From an uncultured Duncaniella sp. (lineage in GTDB: Bacteria > Bacteroidota > Bacteroidia > Bacteroidales > Muribaculaceae): DNA of 64,000 nucleotides. The notes under the pieces are model-generated. The model made no database searches, was not told the DNA's origin, and saw only the letters and a program-made list of their open reading frames with translations. Each line of letters opens with the position of its first letter. The stretch's first letter is position 1. The stretch spans positions 1 to 64,000 of the forward strand of contig CAJUGS010000003.1 of the NCBI GenBank assembly GCA_910586305.1, written 5' to 3'. The position numbers and the translations under genes are program-made. This document shows positions 32,437 through 41,871 of this stretch, one piece after another.

Positions 32437-33921
32437 TTATTGGACAGGCTTTATGGGCTTGACCTTTCGGGCTGGATCGCAAGAGAGGCCGACACCAAGC
32501 TTTTTGAAAATTTTATGGTCGACTTCGCCGAGCATTACCGTGGAGTGGACCTGGCATCCTTTTAATTCAGGGAGTTTCTCGAGGGCTTTGCGACAGTTCT
32601 CGTCGTGGGGGCTGAGCACTGAGAGGGCCACGAGGACCTCATCGGTGTGGAGGCGAGGGTTGTGGGAGTTCAGATAGTTGGTTTTTGTCTTCTGTATAGG
32701 CTCAATGAGTTTCTGTGGAATGAGCTTTATGGAGTGGTCAATCCCTGCGAGATGCTTTATGGCATTGAGAATGAGTGCGGCGCTTGGACCGAGTAGTGAG
32801 CTGGTCTCGGCAGTTATGATTGTGCCGTCGGCCAGTTCGATAGCCGAGCACGGCACTCCGCTTTTTTCTGCTCTTTCACGTGCGGCAACAACCGGTTTGC
32901 GATAGGCCACGTTGATTTTTGCTTGGTTGAACAGTAGAGCTATCTTGTTGATTTCCGAATCGTTTGTGTCGCCCTGGGCCAGACGGTTTAGCGCGGTAAA
33001 ATATCGGAGTATTATTTCGTTCTTGGAGGCCTCGCAGCATACATCGTCATCGCTTATGCAAAATCCTACCATGTTGACGCCCATGTCGGTGGGTGACTTG
33101 TAGGGATTGTGTCCGTATATTCCTTCAAAAAGAGCGTTGAGCACAGGGAATATCTCGATGTCGCGGTTGTAGTTGATTGCGGTTTTCCCGTAGGCTTCAA
33201 GATGGAAGGGGTCAATCATGTTAACGTCGTTGAGGTCGGCTGTTGCGGCCTCATAGGCTATATTGACCGGGTGTTTGAGCGGGAGATTCCACACCGGGAA
33301 TGTTTCGAACTTGGCATATCCGGCTTCAATGCCTCTCTTGTGCTCATTGTATAGCTGGCTTAGACACACTGCCATTTTGCCACTGCCTGGACCGGGTGCG
33401 GTGACAATGACGAGTGGACGTGACGTTTCGATATAGTCGTTTTTTCCAAATCCTTCGTCGGAGTCTATCAGGCTTACGTTGGTGGGATAGCCTTCAATAG
33501 TATAATGGCAGTAGGTCTTTATGCCAAGTCGTTCGAGACGGAGGCGGAAAGCATCGGCACTGCTTTGTCTGTTATAGTGTGTGATGACTACTGATCCAAC
33601 AAGAAATCCGCGGTTTTGGAATTCAGTGCGTAATCTCAGCACGTCCATATCGTAGGTAATGCCGAGGTCATTGCGGATTTTGTTTTTCTCAATGTCGCGT
33701 GCGCTGATGACTATGACGATTTCGGCATGGTCGACGAGCTGATGTAGCATTCGTAGTTTGCTGTCGGGTTGGAACCCCGGTAACACACGACTGGCATGGT
33801 GGTCGTCGAAAAGCTTTCCACCGAGTTCGAGATAGAGCTTGTTGCCAAAGTGGGCTATGCGCTCCTTAATGTGTTCAGATTGTATCCGTAGATACTTGTC
33901 GTTGTCAAATCCGTATTTCAT
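32437..33921 (-). CDS. DUF1846 protein
   Basis: 494 residues from MKYGFDNDKYLRIQSEHI. The frame opens at 33984, but that start lies upstream of the -7 element at 33931. The DUF1846 family pattern is clear: QSEHIKERI, LYLELGGKLFDDHHASRVLPGF near the N-terminus, and a nucleotide-loop-like stretch VTAPGPGSGKMAVCLSQLYNEH near residue 190. The family is widespread in anaerobes; its role is unknown, though a kinase or ligase-like activity is suggested by the loop. It has its own full promoter. Confidence 0.93.
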   Translation of the reverse strand: MKYGFDNDKYLRIQSEHIKERIAHFGNKLYLELGGKLFDDHHASRVLPGFQPDSKLRMLHQLVDHAEIVIVISARDIEKNKIRNDLGITYDMDVLRLRTEFQNRGFLVGSVVITHYNRQSSADAFRLRLERLGIKTYCHYTIEGYPTNVSLIDSDEGFGKNDYIETSRPLVIVTAPGPGSGKMAVCLSQLYNEHKRGIEAGYAKFETFPVWNLPLKHPVNIAYEAATADLNDVNMIDPFHLEAYGKTAINYNRDIEIFPVLNALFEGIYGHNPYKSPTDMGVNMVGFCISDDDVCCEASKNEIILRYFTALNRLAQGDTNDSEINKIALLFNQAKINVAYRKPVVAARERAEKSGVPCSAIELADGTIITAETSSLLGPSAALILNAIKHLAGIDHSIKLIPQKLIEPIQKTKTNYLNSHNPRLHTDEVLVALSVLSPHDENCRKALEKLPELKGCQVHSTVMLGEVDHKIFKKLGVGLSCDPARKVKPIKPVQ

Positions 33922-33930
33922 AACGGGTTG

Positions 33931-33961
33931 CAAAGTTAAGTTTTTTTTACGTCCCTCACAA
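33931..33961 (-). promoter_or_regulatory. Promoter of the DUF1846 gene
   Basis: Minus strand TTG (33959-33961), 20 bases, TAACTTTG (33931-33938). The ATG is nine bases further. Confidence 0.75.
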
Positions 33962-34190
33962 CAAAAAAATGAAGAAACAATCAAATTGCCCCATTGTAAG
34001 TCAAAAGTGCAGAGAGAAGTCGACAGATGCTCTATTGCTAAACTTTTTGGTTGTGTTGAAAAATTTGAATTGTCTTGAAGTTTTCCAAAACAGAATGTTA
34101 ACTATGTGATTAGTAGTACTATGTGATTTTTAAGATTGTAAAAAGTTTTCCAAAAATGAAATTTTGTAGTCTGAAAACCCGCTGTCGGTA
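33962..34190. other. AT-rich intergenic region with paired direct repeats
   Basis: No gene is seen. It holds two direct repeats: AAGTTTTCCAAAA at 34078-34090 and 34143-34155, and ACTATGTGATT at 34101-34111 and 34118-34128 (17-base period). Both lie upstream of the nrdD promoter and could be regulator sites. They do not match the palindromic NrdR box. Confidence 0.5.
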
Positions 34191-34221
34191 TTTGCTATAT
34201 TGACTTTTCTGACTAACTTTG
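34191..34221 (+). promoter_or_regulatory. Promoter of nrdD-nrdG
   Basis: TTTG (34191-34194), 19 bases, TAACTTTG (34214-34221): an exact consensus match. The transcript should start near 34226. Confidence 0.8.
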
Positions 34222-34228
34222 CAGTGTC

Positions 34229-34255
34229 ATTGCGACAGCACAATTGAGTCGCAAT
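34229..34255 (+). promoter_or_regulatory. Hairpin at the 5' end of the nrdD mRNA
   Basis: ATTGCGAC (34229-34236) pairs with GTCGCAAT (34248-34255) around an 11-base loop. The 3' arm covers the first in-frame ATG (34254). A second ATG at 34290 stays free. Confidence 0.55.
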
Positions 34256-34289
34256 GCAATCTAATGAACGAGTAAATCCCCCTGCAACA

Positions 34290-36497
34290 ATGATACAGAC
34301 AGTGATAAAGCGCGACGGACGTGTCGTGGGTTATAATGAGGAAAAAATTAAGGCCGCCATACGCAAGGCTATGCTCACGACCGAGATGGGCGAGGACGAG
34401 GCTCTTATATCGCGTATTGCCGACATAATAAGTATGACCGGTGATGATAAAATGTCGGTTGAAGAAATCCAGGACCGCGTGGAGCTTGAACTGATGAACT
34501 CCCCACGAAAGGAAGTGGCAAAGCGCTACATTGCTTACCGCGACCAGCGTTCCATAGCGCGTCGTGCCAAAACCCGAGATATGTTCCTTGAGATTATCGA
34601 GGCAAAGAGCAACGACATCACACGAGAGAATGCCAACATGAACACGGACTCGCCTGCAGGAATGATGATGAAATTTGCAAGTGAGACCACCAAGCCGTTT
34701 GTTGACGACTATCTGTTGTCGGCAGAAGTGCGCGAAGCTGTCAATTCGGGTTATATACACATTCACGACAAGGATTATTATCCAACAAAGAGTCTCACGT
34801 GTGTGCAGCATCCTCTTGACAGAATACTTCGAAACGGATTTATTGCCGGACACGGAGAGTCTCGTCCGGCCAAGCGAATAGAGACTGCAAGTATCATAGG
34901 GTGTATATCTCTTGAAACTGCTCAGAATGAAATGCACGGTGGTCAAGCCATTCCTGCCTTTGACTTTTATCTTGCACCATTTGTGCGCTATTCGTATATA
35001 GAAGAGGTAAAGAATCTCGAGCGTCTCACTGGAAGTGATCTCTCGCACCTGTATAATGTTGAAATAAAGGACTATCTGAAGAAAGAACTTGATGGTCTGA
35101 GCGGGGAACAACGCTACCTGCAGCACGCAATCAATCAGACTGTGGCACGAGTGCATCAGTCGATGGAGGCGTTCATACACAATATGAACACCATACATTC
35201 GCGTGGCGGAAACCAGGTGGTTTTCAGCTCGATTAATTATGGCACAGACACTTCGGCCGAGGGGCGGTGTGTGATTCGAGAACTTCTGCATACCACTTAC
35301 GAGGGTGTCGGTAATGGTGCGACTGCTATTTTCCCCATACAGATATGGAAGAAGAAGCGTGGCGTGAGCTATCTGCTCGAAGATCCAAACTACGATCTTT
35401 ATCAGCTTGCCTGCAAGGTGACGGCAAGACGTTTTTTCCCTAATTTCCTTAATCTTGATGCCTCATTCAACCAACACGAGAAATGGACTCCGAATGACCC
35501 GGAACGCTATAAGTATGAGGTGGCGACAATGGGTTGCAGAACACGTGTTTTTGAAAACCGTTTTGGCGACAAGACCTCTATCGGGCGTGGTAATCTTAGC
35601 TTCACCACAATAAATATAGTTCGCATAGCCATAGAGTGTATGAGCATTAAGGATCGAGAGGAACGTCTGCACAACTTCTTCAAGAAACTTGATGATGTGC
35701 TTGATATCACAGCTCGTCAGCTTAACGAGCGTTTCGATTTCCAGAAGACCGCACTCGCAAAACAGTTCCCGCTTCTCATGTCGCGACTTTGGAACGGTGC
35801 TGAAAAACTTGGACCGAATGACACGATAGAGTCTGTTATAAACCAGGGTACTCTCGGTATAGGTTTTATCGGATTGGCAGAATGTCTCATCGCGCTCACA
35901 GGAGAACATCATGGAGAGAGCGAGGAGTCACAGAAACTTGGTCTGCGCATTGTGTCGCATATGCGTTCGAGGGTGAATGATTACAGTGAGAAGTATCAGC
36001 ACAATTTTTCTGTGCTTGCTACTCCGGCAGAGGGGCTGTCGGGCAAGTTTACATCACGCGATCGCAAGTCGTTTGGTATCATACCAGGAGTCACAGACAA
36101 AGCCTATTATACAAATTCTAATCATGTGCCCGTATACTATAAGTGTTCGCCTACCCATAAGGCCAAGATTGAGGCCCCGTATCATGAACTTACCGGAGGA
36201 GGTCATATTTTCTATGTAGAGATTGACGGTGACGCAACACACAACCCCAAGGCGATAAGCGACATCGTGGATCTGATGGACAGATACAACATTGGCTACG
36301 GGTCGGTGAACCACAATCGCAACAGGTGTATGGACTGTGGGTATGAAGACGCGACAGAAGGTCTGAAGGAATGTCCTGTGTGTCACAGCAGCCATATAGA
36401 TAATATTCAGCGTATCACGGGATATCTTGTAGGTACAACTGACCGATGGAACAATGCAAAGCTTGCTGAGCTTAAGGATCGAGTGGTTCATAAGTAA
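34290..36497 (+). CDS. nrdD: Anaerobic (class III) ribonucleoside-triphosphate reductase
   Basis: 735 residues from MIQTVIKRDGRVVGYNEEK; the first ATG (34254) would add 12 residues of no family character. An N-terminal ATP-cone (1-90) is followed by the glycyl-radical catalytic domain. Near the C-terminus are zinc ligands CMDCG and CPVC, and the radical site RITGYLVGTTDRWN. It reduces NTPs to dNTPs without oxygen, using formate and the radical made by NrdG, encoded 18 bases downstream. Its presence fits an anaerobe. Confidence 0.96.
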   Translation: MIQTVIKRDGRVVGYNEEKIKAAIRKAMLTTEMGEDEALISRIADIISMTGDDKMSVEEIQDRVELELMNSPRKEVAKRYIAYRDQRSIARRAKTRDMFLEIIEAKSNDITRENANMNTDSPAGMMMKFASETTKPFVDDYLLSAEVREAVNSGYIHIHDKDYYPTKSLTCVQHPLDRILRNGFIAGHGESRPAKRIETASIIGCISLETAQNEMHGGQAIPAFDFYLAPFVRYSYIEEVKNLERLTGSDLSHLYNVEIKDYLKKELDGLSGEQRYLQHAINQTVARVHQSMEAFIHNMNTIHSRGGNQVVFSSINYGTDTSAEGRCVIRELLHTTYEGVGNGATAIFPIQIWKKKRGVSYLLEDPNYDLYQLACKVTARRFFPNFLNLDASFNQHEKWTPNDPERYKYEVATMGCRTRVFENRFGDKTSIGRGNLSFTTINIVRIAIECMSIKDREERLHNFFKKLDDVLDITARQLNERFDFQKTALAKQFPLLMSRLWNGAEKLGPNDTIESVINQGTLGIGFIGLAECLIALTGEHHGESEESQKLGLRIVSHMRSRVNDYSEKYQHNFSVLATPAEGLSGKFTSRDRKSFGIIPGVTDKAYYTNSNHVPVYYKCSPTHKAKIEAPYHELTGGGHIFYVEIDGDATHNPKAISDIVDLMDRYNIGYGSVNHNRNRCMDCGYEDATEGLKECPVCHSSHIDNIQRITGYLVGTTDRWNNAKLAELKDRVVHK

Positions 36498-36515
36498 TCC
36501 TTAGGGCATCAGTTC

Positions 36516-37016
36516 ATGAGAGTCATAGATATAGTCCCCGGCACCACAGTGGATGGGCCGGGGTTAAGGACTGCAATCTATTTCGCGGGATGTCGACACA
36601 GATGTCCCGGATGTCATAATCCGCAGTCATGGTCGGAAGAGGCCGGTCATGAAATGGAAATAGATGATATTCTCGCCGTGGTGGATGAGAATGGTTTTGA
36701 CGTGACTTTTTCAGGGGGAGATCCGATGTTTCAGGCTGAAGAACTCTACAAACTCGCCCGTAGAATAAAAGAGAGCGGTAGGAACATATGGTGTTATACA
36801 GGCTACCTATATGAGGATGTGATGGCACACGAGTTTATGCGCAGGGTGCTTGACTACGTTGATGTGCTTGTTGACGGTCCCTTCGTAGAGGCGAGGAAAG
36901 ACCGAAGTGTGCTGTTCAGAGGGTCTTCAAACCAACGTCTCATAGATGTTGCCCGTTCAACATCGGCTGTTGCTCCGGTGTTGTGGGACGGAGAGTCTTT
37001 CACAGCAGTGTTCTGA
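36516..37016 (+). CDS. nrdG: Anaerobic RNR activating protein (radical SAM)
   Basis: 166 residues. Radical-SAM cluster motif CRHRCPGC is near residue 27, and a GGDPM SAM-binding segment near 68. It installs the glycyl radical on NrdD, whose gene is immediately upstream. It is about the usual length for NrdG. Its 3' end overlaps the convergent gene at 37000 by 17 bases. Confidence 0.95.
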   Translation: MRVIDIVPGTTVDGPGLRTAIYFAGCRHRCPGCHNPQSWSEEAGHEMEIDDILAVVDENGFDVTFSGGDPMFQAEELYKLARRIKESGRNIWCYTGYLYEDVMAHEFMRRVLDYVDVLVDGPFVEARKDRSVLFRGSSNQRLIDVARSTSAVAPVLWDGESFTAVF

Positions 37017-38631
37017 GAGGCACACATTCATTGTGGTCGTTGAGATATACCGGCTCTTTCTCCAGGTATTCGGTTGATAGAAGTGACTGTGTACCGTCTA
37101 TTTTTTGGGAAATGATGCCGGCCATCTGTATAAGGGTAGGCGCATAGCTGCGTGACGGCGACACACGTTTTGACATATTGACTTTCATTCGCTCGAAGGC
37201 TGATGGCTCGAGCCTATTGAGAGAATCTGTAATCCACACAAGAAAAGGAACATGGACTTGGTGTATGGTCGGGATGGGAGAGGCGTGAAGAAAATTCCGT
37301 TTGCCATCATCGAAGATGTCCTCTCCGTGATCGGAGGTATATATTATTCCTCCGAGCAGGTGTTGTATGGTGTCGAGGCGGATGATGCATTCTGATATGA
37401 GTCTGTCGGTTATTCTGATTGTATTGTCGTAGGCATTTATCAGTTTTTCGCGGTTTGACTCGGATGCTTCGTCATAATCGTCAGGGAGGAATTCTCCTTT
37501 GATACCTGAATATCTGTCACGATAGTTAAAGTGAGATCCGTAGGTATGCAGTACGATTAGTTGTTTTGTATTTTCGCGGGCGATGATATTGTCAATTACC
37601 GAAAGAAGTCGTAGGTCTTCGGGCGTATTATTGTCAAGTTCTAATTCCTGCTCTTTTAGGAACAGAGTGGTATCGGCTTCCTGAGCAAAAAAATCGATAA
37701 AGGAATGGTTGTAACGCTGATTGGATATGAAGGCGGTGTTAAAGCCTGCTTCCCGAAAGGCTGTTACAAGACTTTTTGTAGTGTAAATGTTCTTGTCGAA
37801 GTCACAGGCTGAAACTGTGCTGAGAAGCATCGGAACGCTTTTGTGAGTGGTGTTGCTTTCGCTCAGTGCGTTTACTGATGTCATGATGTCATTACGGGAC
37901 AACAGTTGCGGGGTTGTCGGACGTGTATAGCCCAGAATCTGCCAGTTTTCAGCACGGGATGTCTCGCCGACAATCGCAATATATATTTCTCTTGCAGAGG
38001 CCGGATGGGATGGGACGGCAGAATAGGTGAAGTCCTTGGATGTGGTGTGGTAGGATGCTGTCTTTTCAGTGCGGTCAATGGCAAGATATACATTATAGCA
38101 CACATTGAGCGGAAATACATTATCTATTGTCCGAAAGGAGGATTCTGTAACGCTGAGAGAAAGAAATCCGGCGATGGATGTTACAAGTGCCAAACGGCGC
38201 CCGGCAGCCACAGTGTGGTTGTCAAGCAGATGTCTCTTTCCCCACATCCATGATGCCAGAATAAGAACGGGCAGGTAGAGAATTATTACCAGTCCCACGA
38301 CCGGAAGAAGATTGCCCAATAGCTCGGCCACCTCTCCGGGATTGGTGGTGACAATGTTGAGAAACATATCAACGGCAATAATACTGCGTCCATAGAGTTT
38401 CAAGAGAACAATCTGGAACGCAGAGAAAAAGAAGTATGGGAAAAGAAGCCAGATGTTAATCCCTATTCTACGTGATATCGTCAGAATGAAGAGTATGAAG
38501 GAGGCCGGAATGAGAATATTGCATAAACTTCCCAAATATGACATCTGTTCAGTGAAACACAGAATGAAATTCGGGATGAGGAGCACTAAAAGTGTGTAGA
38601 TAATCGTGATAATACAGTATGTTCTTCTCAT
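37000..38631 (-). CDS. EptA-like phosphoethanolamine transferase
   Basis: 543 residues from MRRTYCIITIIYTLL; the longer frame to 38667 would overlap the upstream gene. Five N-terminal membrane helices (about 1-185) lead to a periplasmic sulfatase-fold domain with VGETSRAENWQILGYTRPTTP, the nucleophile Thr region SNTTHKSVPMLLS, and metal ligands in YTSDHGEDIFDD and HVPFLVW. The family moves phosphoethanolamine from phosphatidylethanolamine to lipid A or other envelope sugars, lowering polymyxin binding. The acceptor here is not known. It is the last gene of a long operon and overlaps nrdG tail to tail. Confidence 0.9.
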   Translation of the reverse strand: MRRTYCIITIIYTLLVLLIPNFILCFTEQMSYLGSLCNILIPASFILFILTISRRIGINIWLLFPYFFFSAFQIVLLKLYGRSIIAVDMFLNIVTTNPGEVAELLGNLLPVVGLVIILYLPVLILASWMWGKRHLLDNHTVAAGRRLALVTSIAGFLSLSVTESSFRTIDNVFPLNVCYNVYLAIDRTEKTASYHTTSKDFTYSAVPSHPASAREIYIAIVGETSRAENWQILGYTRPTTPQLLSRNDIMTSVNALSESNTTHKSVPMLLSTVSACDFDKNIYTTKSLVTAFREAGFNTAFISNQRYNHSFIDFFAQEADTTLFLKEQELELDNNTPEDLRLLSVIDNIIARENTKQLIVLHTYGSHFNYRDRYSGIKGEFLPDDYDEASESNREKLINAYDNTIRITDRLISECIIRLDTIQHLLGGIIYTSDHGEDIFDDGKRNFLHASPIPTIHQVHVPFLVWITDSLNRLEPSAFERMKVNMSKRVSPSRSYAPTLIQMAGIISQKIDGTQSLLSTEYLEKEPVYLNDHNECVPLRTLL

Positions 38632-38638
38632 TGTAATG

Positions 38639-39799
38639 TCAGAATGATTCGTTGAGGCTGAAAACAAATCCGGAAGAGTTTCGGCCTATGCCATAGTCGA
38701 TGCGAACGTTAGAATTGCGCTTGAACTCCCAGCGGTAGCCCATGCCACATTCAGGTAAAATGTTGCGGTATCTGATGTCTTTGAATTTCGGGAAGACTGT
38801 TCCGGCTCCAACCCAGAGGACTATGCCACTTCTCCGGATGAGTTTCTGACGGATTTCAATAACAGCATCAATGCAGTCTTTATCGCGATATCTGCCTTCA
38901 TAATAGCTGCGCATGGTACCGTCGCCAAGTGTCGGCAGTTTGCCCCATGGAGTGTGGCCATATGTGAATGCCCCGTGCAGGCGTGTGGCAAGTGTAGCTC
39001 CGGTCCAGAGGGGAATAAAGAAATTGGCACTAAGTTCAGTCGATGAAAATGAGTATCGACCATTGCCGATGAATCTTGGCGCGAAAAGCTGGATTAGCTC
39101 CAGATGTAGGCCTTGTTTTGTAGCCGTGTGGTTGTCACGGGAATCATAGCTTATTTTCCCACCTGCCGAGACGCTTATGTGTGTGAGTGGTTCATTTTGC
39201 CAGTTGACTTTGGATTGCGGGTTGTGAGCACTGAACATCATGCCGTCAAAAACCGGGCCGACGAAAAACCGGTTGAAGACACGGTATTCAAATGAGCACT
39301 TAAGAGCAACATCAAGGGCACGATATTTCACTTTGTTGCCGTCATATAGACCCCAATAGTAGCCGATGCCCCAGAAATAACTTGACTGTGATTTTACAGA
39401 CAGGGAGTAGTTGATGCGTCGGTTTAGGTCGGAAAAGAAGTGCTCTCCTCTGATTCCGGCCAGATAGAGATTCTTTGTTGCGATGTCTCCGACCACAGAG
39501 ATGTTTGATAGTGGTACGAGTGAATCTTGAGGAGCGGTTGAATAGCTTCCTCCAAGGACAAGGCCAAGTCCAAAGCCGGACTCCTTGGAGTAGTGTGGAC
39601 CGGCAATAAATGTGAAGTGTGGGCGATTGGTAATTTCGTGTTTATTGGATTTTTCGAAATATCTGATGAGCTTGTTTATTATTCCGCCTTTTTCGGAATT
39701 CAAGTTTATTGAGTCTCTTTCGGCACATGAAATTGAAGGCCCTCCTTGAAGCAGGCTTGAGACAAGCAGTATTGCAGTGATGAGATTCCTGAGATTCAT
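38639..39799 (-). CDS. BamA/TamA-type outer-membrane barrel without POTRA domains
   Basis: 386 residues with a signal peptide (about 1-24). No POTRA repeats are present; after about 50 residues the barrel begins (HFTFIAGPHYSKESGFGLGLVLGG). A surface-antigen/Omp85-like pattern continues to the end, where IDYGIGRNSSGFVFSLNESF finishes in Phe, the usual barrel-assembly signal. Such short members are common in Bacteroidetes; a role in lipid or protein handling is assumed. It is 7 bases before the EptA-like gene, so the two are expressed together. Confidence 0.85.
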   Translation of the reverse strand: MNLRNLITAILLVSSLLQGGPSISCAERDSINLNSEKGGIINKLIRYFEKSNKHEITNRPHFTFIAGPHYSKESGFGLGLVLGGSYSTAPQDSLVPLSNISVVGDIATKNLYLAGIRGEHFFSDLNRRINYSLSVKSQSSYFWGIGYYWGLYDGNKVKYRALDVALKCSFEYRVFNRFFVGPVFDGMMFSAHNPQSKVNWQNEPLTHISVSAGGKISYDSRDNHTATKQGLHLELIQLFAPRFIGNGRYSFSSTELSANFFIPLWTGATLATRLHGAFTYGHTPWGKLPTLGDGTMRSYYEGRYRDKDCIDAVIEIRQKLIRRSGIVLWVGAGTVFPKFKDIRYRNILPECGMGYRWEFKRNSNVRIDYGIGRNSSGFVFSLNESF

Positions 39800-39819
39800 A
39801 TTGTCGAACGTGATAGAAT

Positions 39820-40545
39820 TTAGGAGTTGGAAGTGAGTGCAAGGGAGAAGACGCTCAATGTGACAGTAGGGACTGCGGTTTTGAGGGTTTCCATGGCATC
39901 AAGCATAGTAGCGCCGGTGGTAATCACATCGTCGACAATCAATATGTGAAGCCCTTCGATTTCTTCTTTGCGTGTCACCTTGAAAGAGCCGGATGCATTG
40001 ATTTTTCTTTCCGCAGCCGATTTGCGGGTCTGTGTTGCGTGGTAACGGGCTGCTTTAAGATTGTCGATAATCGGGAGTCCTGTAACATCTGATATACCTC
40101 GTGCGATTTCTTCAGACTGATTGTAGGTGCGTCTTAAATGTTTGATAAAATGGAGTGGGATGGGGGCAATGGCGTCTATCCCATCAAAAAAACCATCAGC
40201 AAGCAGCTTTGTGGAGTGCTCACGGGCAAGGACTCTGCCAATACGAGGACGTCCGTGGTACTTGGCGTCATGTATGAGCTTGGCATATTGGTTTTCTTTG
40301 TGATAATAGAAATATGAAGTACAGCGACAAAGTGGGGCTTTGAGGGAGATGAGGCGGTATTGGATGTCGTTTGACTGTTTCAAGTGTATGTTGGTGACCG
40401 GGAGTGTGGCCCGACACCCGAGGCACATAACATCTTCACCTTCAATAAGTGTTGTACCACATACCGCACAGAGACGCGGCACTATGAGGTCAAGCAGTCC
40501 GCGTGTGGCTGTTATGACTATTTTTGCCAGACTATTCTTCATCAC
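39820..40545 (-). CDS. comF: ComF-family phosphoribosyltransferase-like protein
   Basis: 241 residues. A zinc-ribbon-like N-terminus (CAVCG...CLGC) precedes a PRTase domain with the PRPP loop ILIVDDVITTGATM near residue 200. The NQSEEIARGISDVTGLPI segment is typical of ComF/GntX. ComF aids DNA uptake in naturally competent bacteria; in others its role is unclear. It overlaps recX by 14 bases. Confidence 0.9.
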   Translation of the reverse strand: MMKNSLAKIVITATRGLLDLIVPRLCAVCGTTLIEGEDVMCLGCRATLPVTNIHLKQSNDIQYRLISLKAPLCRCTSYFYYHKENQYAKLIHDAKYHGRPRIGRVLAREHSTKLLADGFFDGIDAIAPIPLHFIKHLRRTYNQSEEIARGISDVTGLPIIDNLKAARYHATQTRKSAAERKINASGSFKVTRKEEIEGLHILIVDDVITTGATMLDAMETLKTAVPTVTLSVFSLALTSNS

Positions 40546-41023
40546 GTTTTCTCTTGATAGATGTTATGATGGATGCTATAAGTTTCATCTCAAATCCCCG
40601 CCCGACTCCAAACCTCAGAAGTTTAGTGCGGTTTTCGTATGTGTCAAGAAGTTCGGGATTTGATCTTACGCGTGAAGATATGACTTTGATTGCTATCCGG
40701 ACGTATTCTTCTTTGTCAAGACTTTCCAATGCGACATCTATAATATGGCGTGGTAGTCGTTTAGCCCATAAGCCTTGTGCTATTTTCATGCGACCCCATC
40801 CGGAGAATGCGAGTTTGTCATGAGCATATGCTTTGGCAAATCTGGAATCGTCGATAAAACGGGTCTGTTCGAGACGTTCTATGATGCGTGATGCATCAGA
40901 GGCCGAGAGCCCCCATCCCGACAGTTTTTTTCGAATGTCGGGAGAGCACTGTTCGCATTTCGAACATAGTGCGGCTGCTCGTTGAAGCGCGTTCTCATAG
41001 GTCAGAGGGTGTCGCTGAATCAT
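40532..41023 (-). CDS. recX: RecX-family regulator
   Basis: 163 residues made of three-helix repeats: SDASRIIERLEQTRFIDDSRFAKAYAHDKL is the RecX core. RecX limits RecA filaments. No recA is in the window. The ATG overlaps the prmC stop by four bases. Confidence 0.92.
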   Translation of the reverse strand: MIQRHPLTYENALQRAAALCSKCEQCSPDIRKKLSGWGLSASDASRIIERLEQTRFIDDSRFAKAYAHDKLAFSGWGRMKIAQGLWAKRLPRHIIDVALESLDKEEYVRIAIKVISSRVRSNPELLDTYENRTKLLRFGVGRGFEMKLIASIITSIKRKRDEE

Positions 41024-41871
41024 TTGCCTTTTATTGCTTTGGCAAATCTACGTTTGCCATACATATCGGTGATGATTGTGACGTCTTCCCATCCGGCTTC
41101 GGCCAGGGTGCATTTGATGGAGTCTGAATATAGAGGATTGATCTCGAGGTAGATTCGTCCGCCAGAAGCCGCTACTCGAAATCCATTGTGTGCGATTGGT
41201 CTGTAGAATTGCATAGGATCGTCGTCGGGGACGAACAGTGCGAGTCCTGGTTCGTATTCAAGGACGTTTGCTTTCATGTCGTGTTTCTCCCGCTCGCATA
41301 TGTACGGGGGATTGGACACGATTATATTGAAATCATTGTCGGAGAAAGGAAGTGGGCTAAGAGCGTTGGCTTTAATAAACTCTACAGATGTATTAAGGCG
41401 TGTGTTATTTTCGTTTGCTATTTCAAGTGCAGTCTCAGATATGTCAACTCCTGTGATGTCGGCAAATTTGAGAGAGCGGGATAGCGCGAGTGCGATGGCG
41501 CCGGAACCGGTGCAAAGATCCAGTACGCGAAGGTCTGTCTGTTTGTTTTCATCGACAATGAGATCTACCAGCTGTGATGTCTCGGGACGCGGAATAAGGA
41601 CTCCGGGGCCGACCTTGAGTGTCAGTCCGTGCCAATAAGTTTCGCCCAATATGTATTGTATTGGTTCGTGGCAAAGGAGACGCGATATGATTCTGTTGAG
41701 TTTTTCTGTGAAAAACTCTGTCATTTCTTTGTCAGAGTTAATGATTACATCCACACGTGTCCAGCCTTTGATGTTTTCAATTGCCAGCTCTATGATATTG
41801 CGTGCTTCGCGTGTGTCATAGACTTGTGCGAGGCGCTTGACTGAGTCGGCTATGATGTCGTGAAGCGTCAT
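41020..41871 (-). CDS. prmC: Release-factor glutamine methyltransferase
   Basis: 283 residues from the ATG at 41871, which overlaps the kinase stop as ATGA; an ATG two codons earlier (41877) is possible. N-terminal helical domain, then a SAM-binding fold with VLDLCTGSGAIALALS and the methyltransferase motif NPPYI. It methylates the GGQ glutamine of RF1 and RF2. The typical neighbour prfA is not present here. Confidence 0.94.
   Translation of the reverse strand: MTLHDIIADSVKRLAQVYDTREARNIIELAIENIKGWTRVDVIINSDKEMTEFFTEKLNRIISRLLCHEPIQYILGETYWHGLTLKVGPGVLIPRPETSQLVDLIVDENKQTDLRVLDLCTGSGAIALALSRSLKFADITGVDISETALEIANENNTRLNTSVEFIKANALSPLPFSDNDFNIIVSNPPYICEREKHDMKANVLEYEPGLALFVPDDDPMQFYRPIAHNGFRVAASGGRIYLEINPLYSDSIKCTLAEAGWEDVTIITDMYGKRRFAKAIKGK

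Noticed and set aside
34078..34155. NrdR boxes upstream of nrdD
   Set aside because: The repeats are direct, not the 16-bp palindrome of NrdR sites.
34227..35291. Minus-strand 354-codon frame opposite nrdD
   Set aside because: nrdD is unmistakable; the antisense product resembles no protein.
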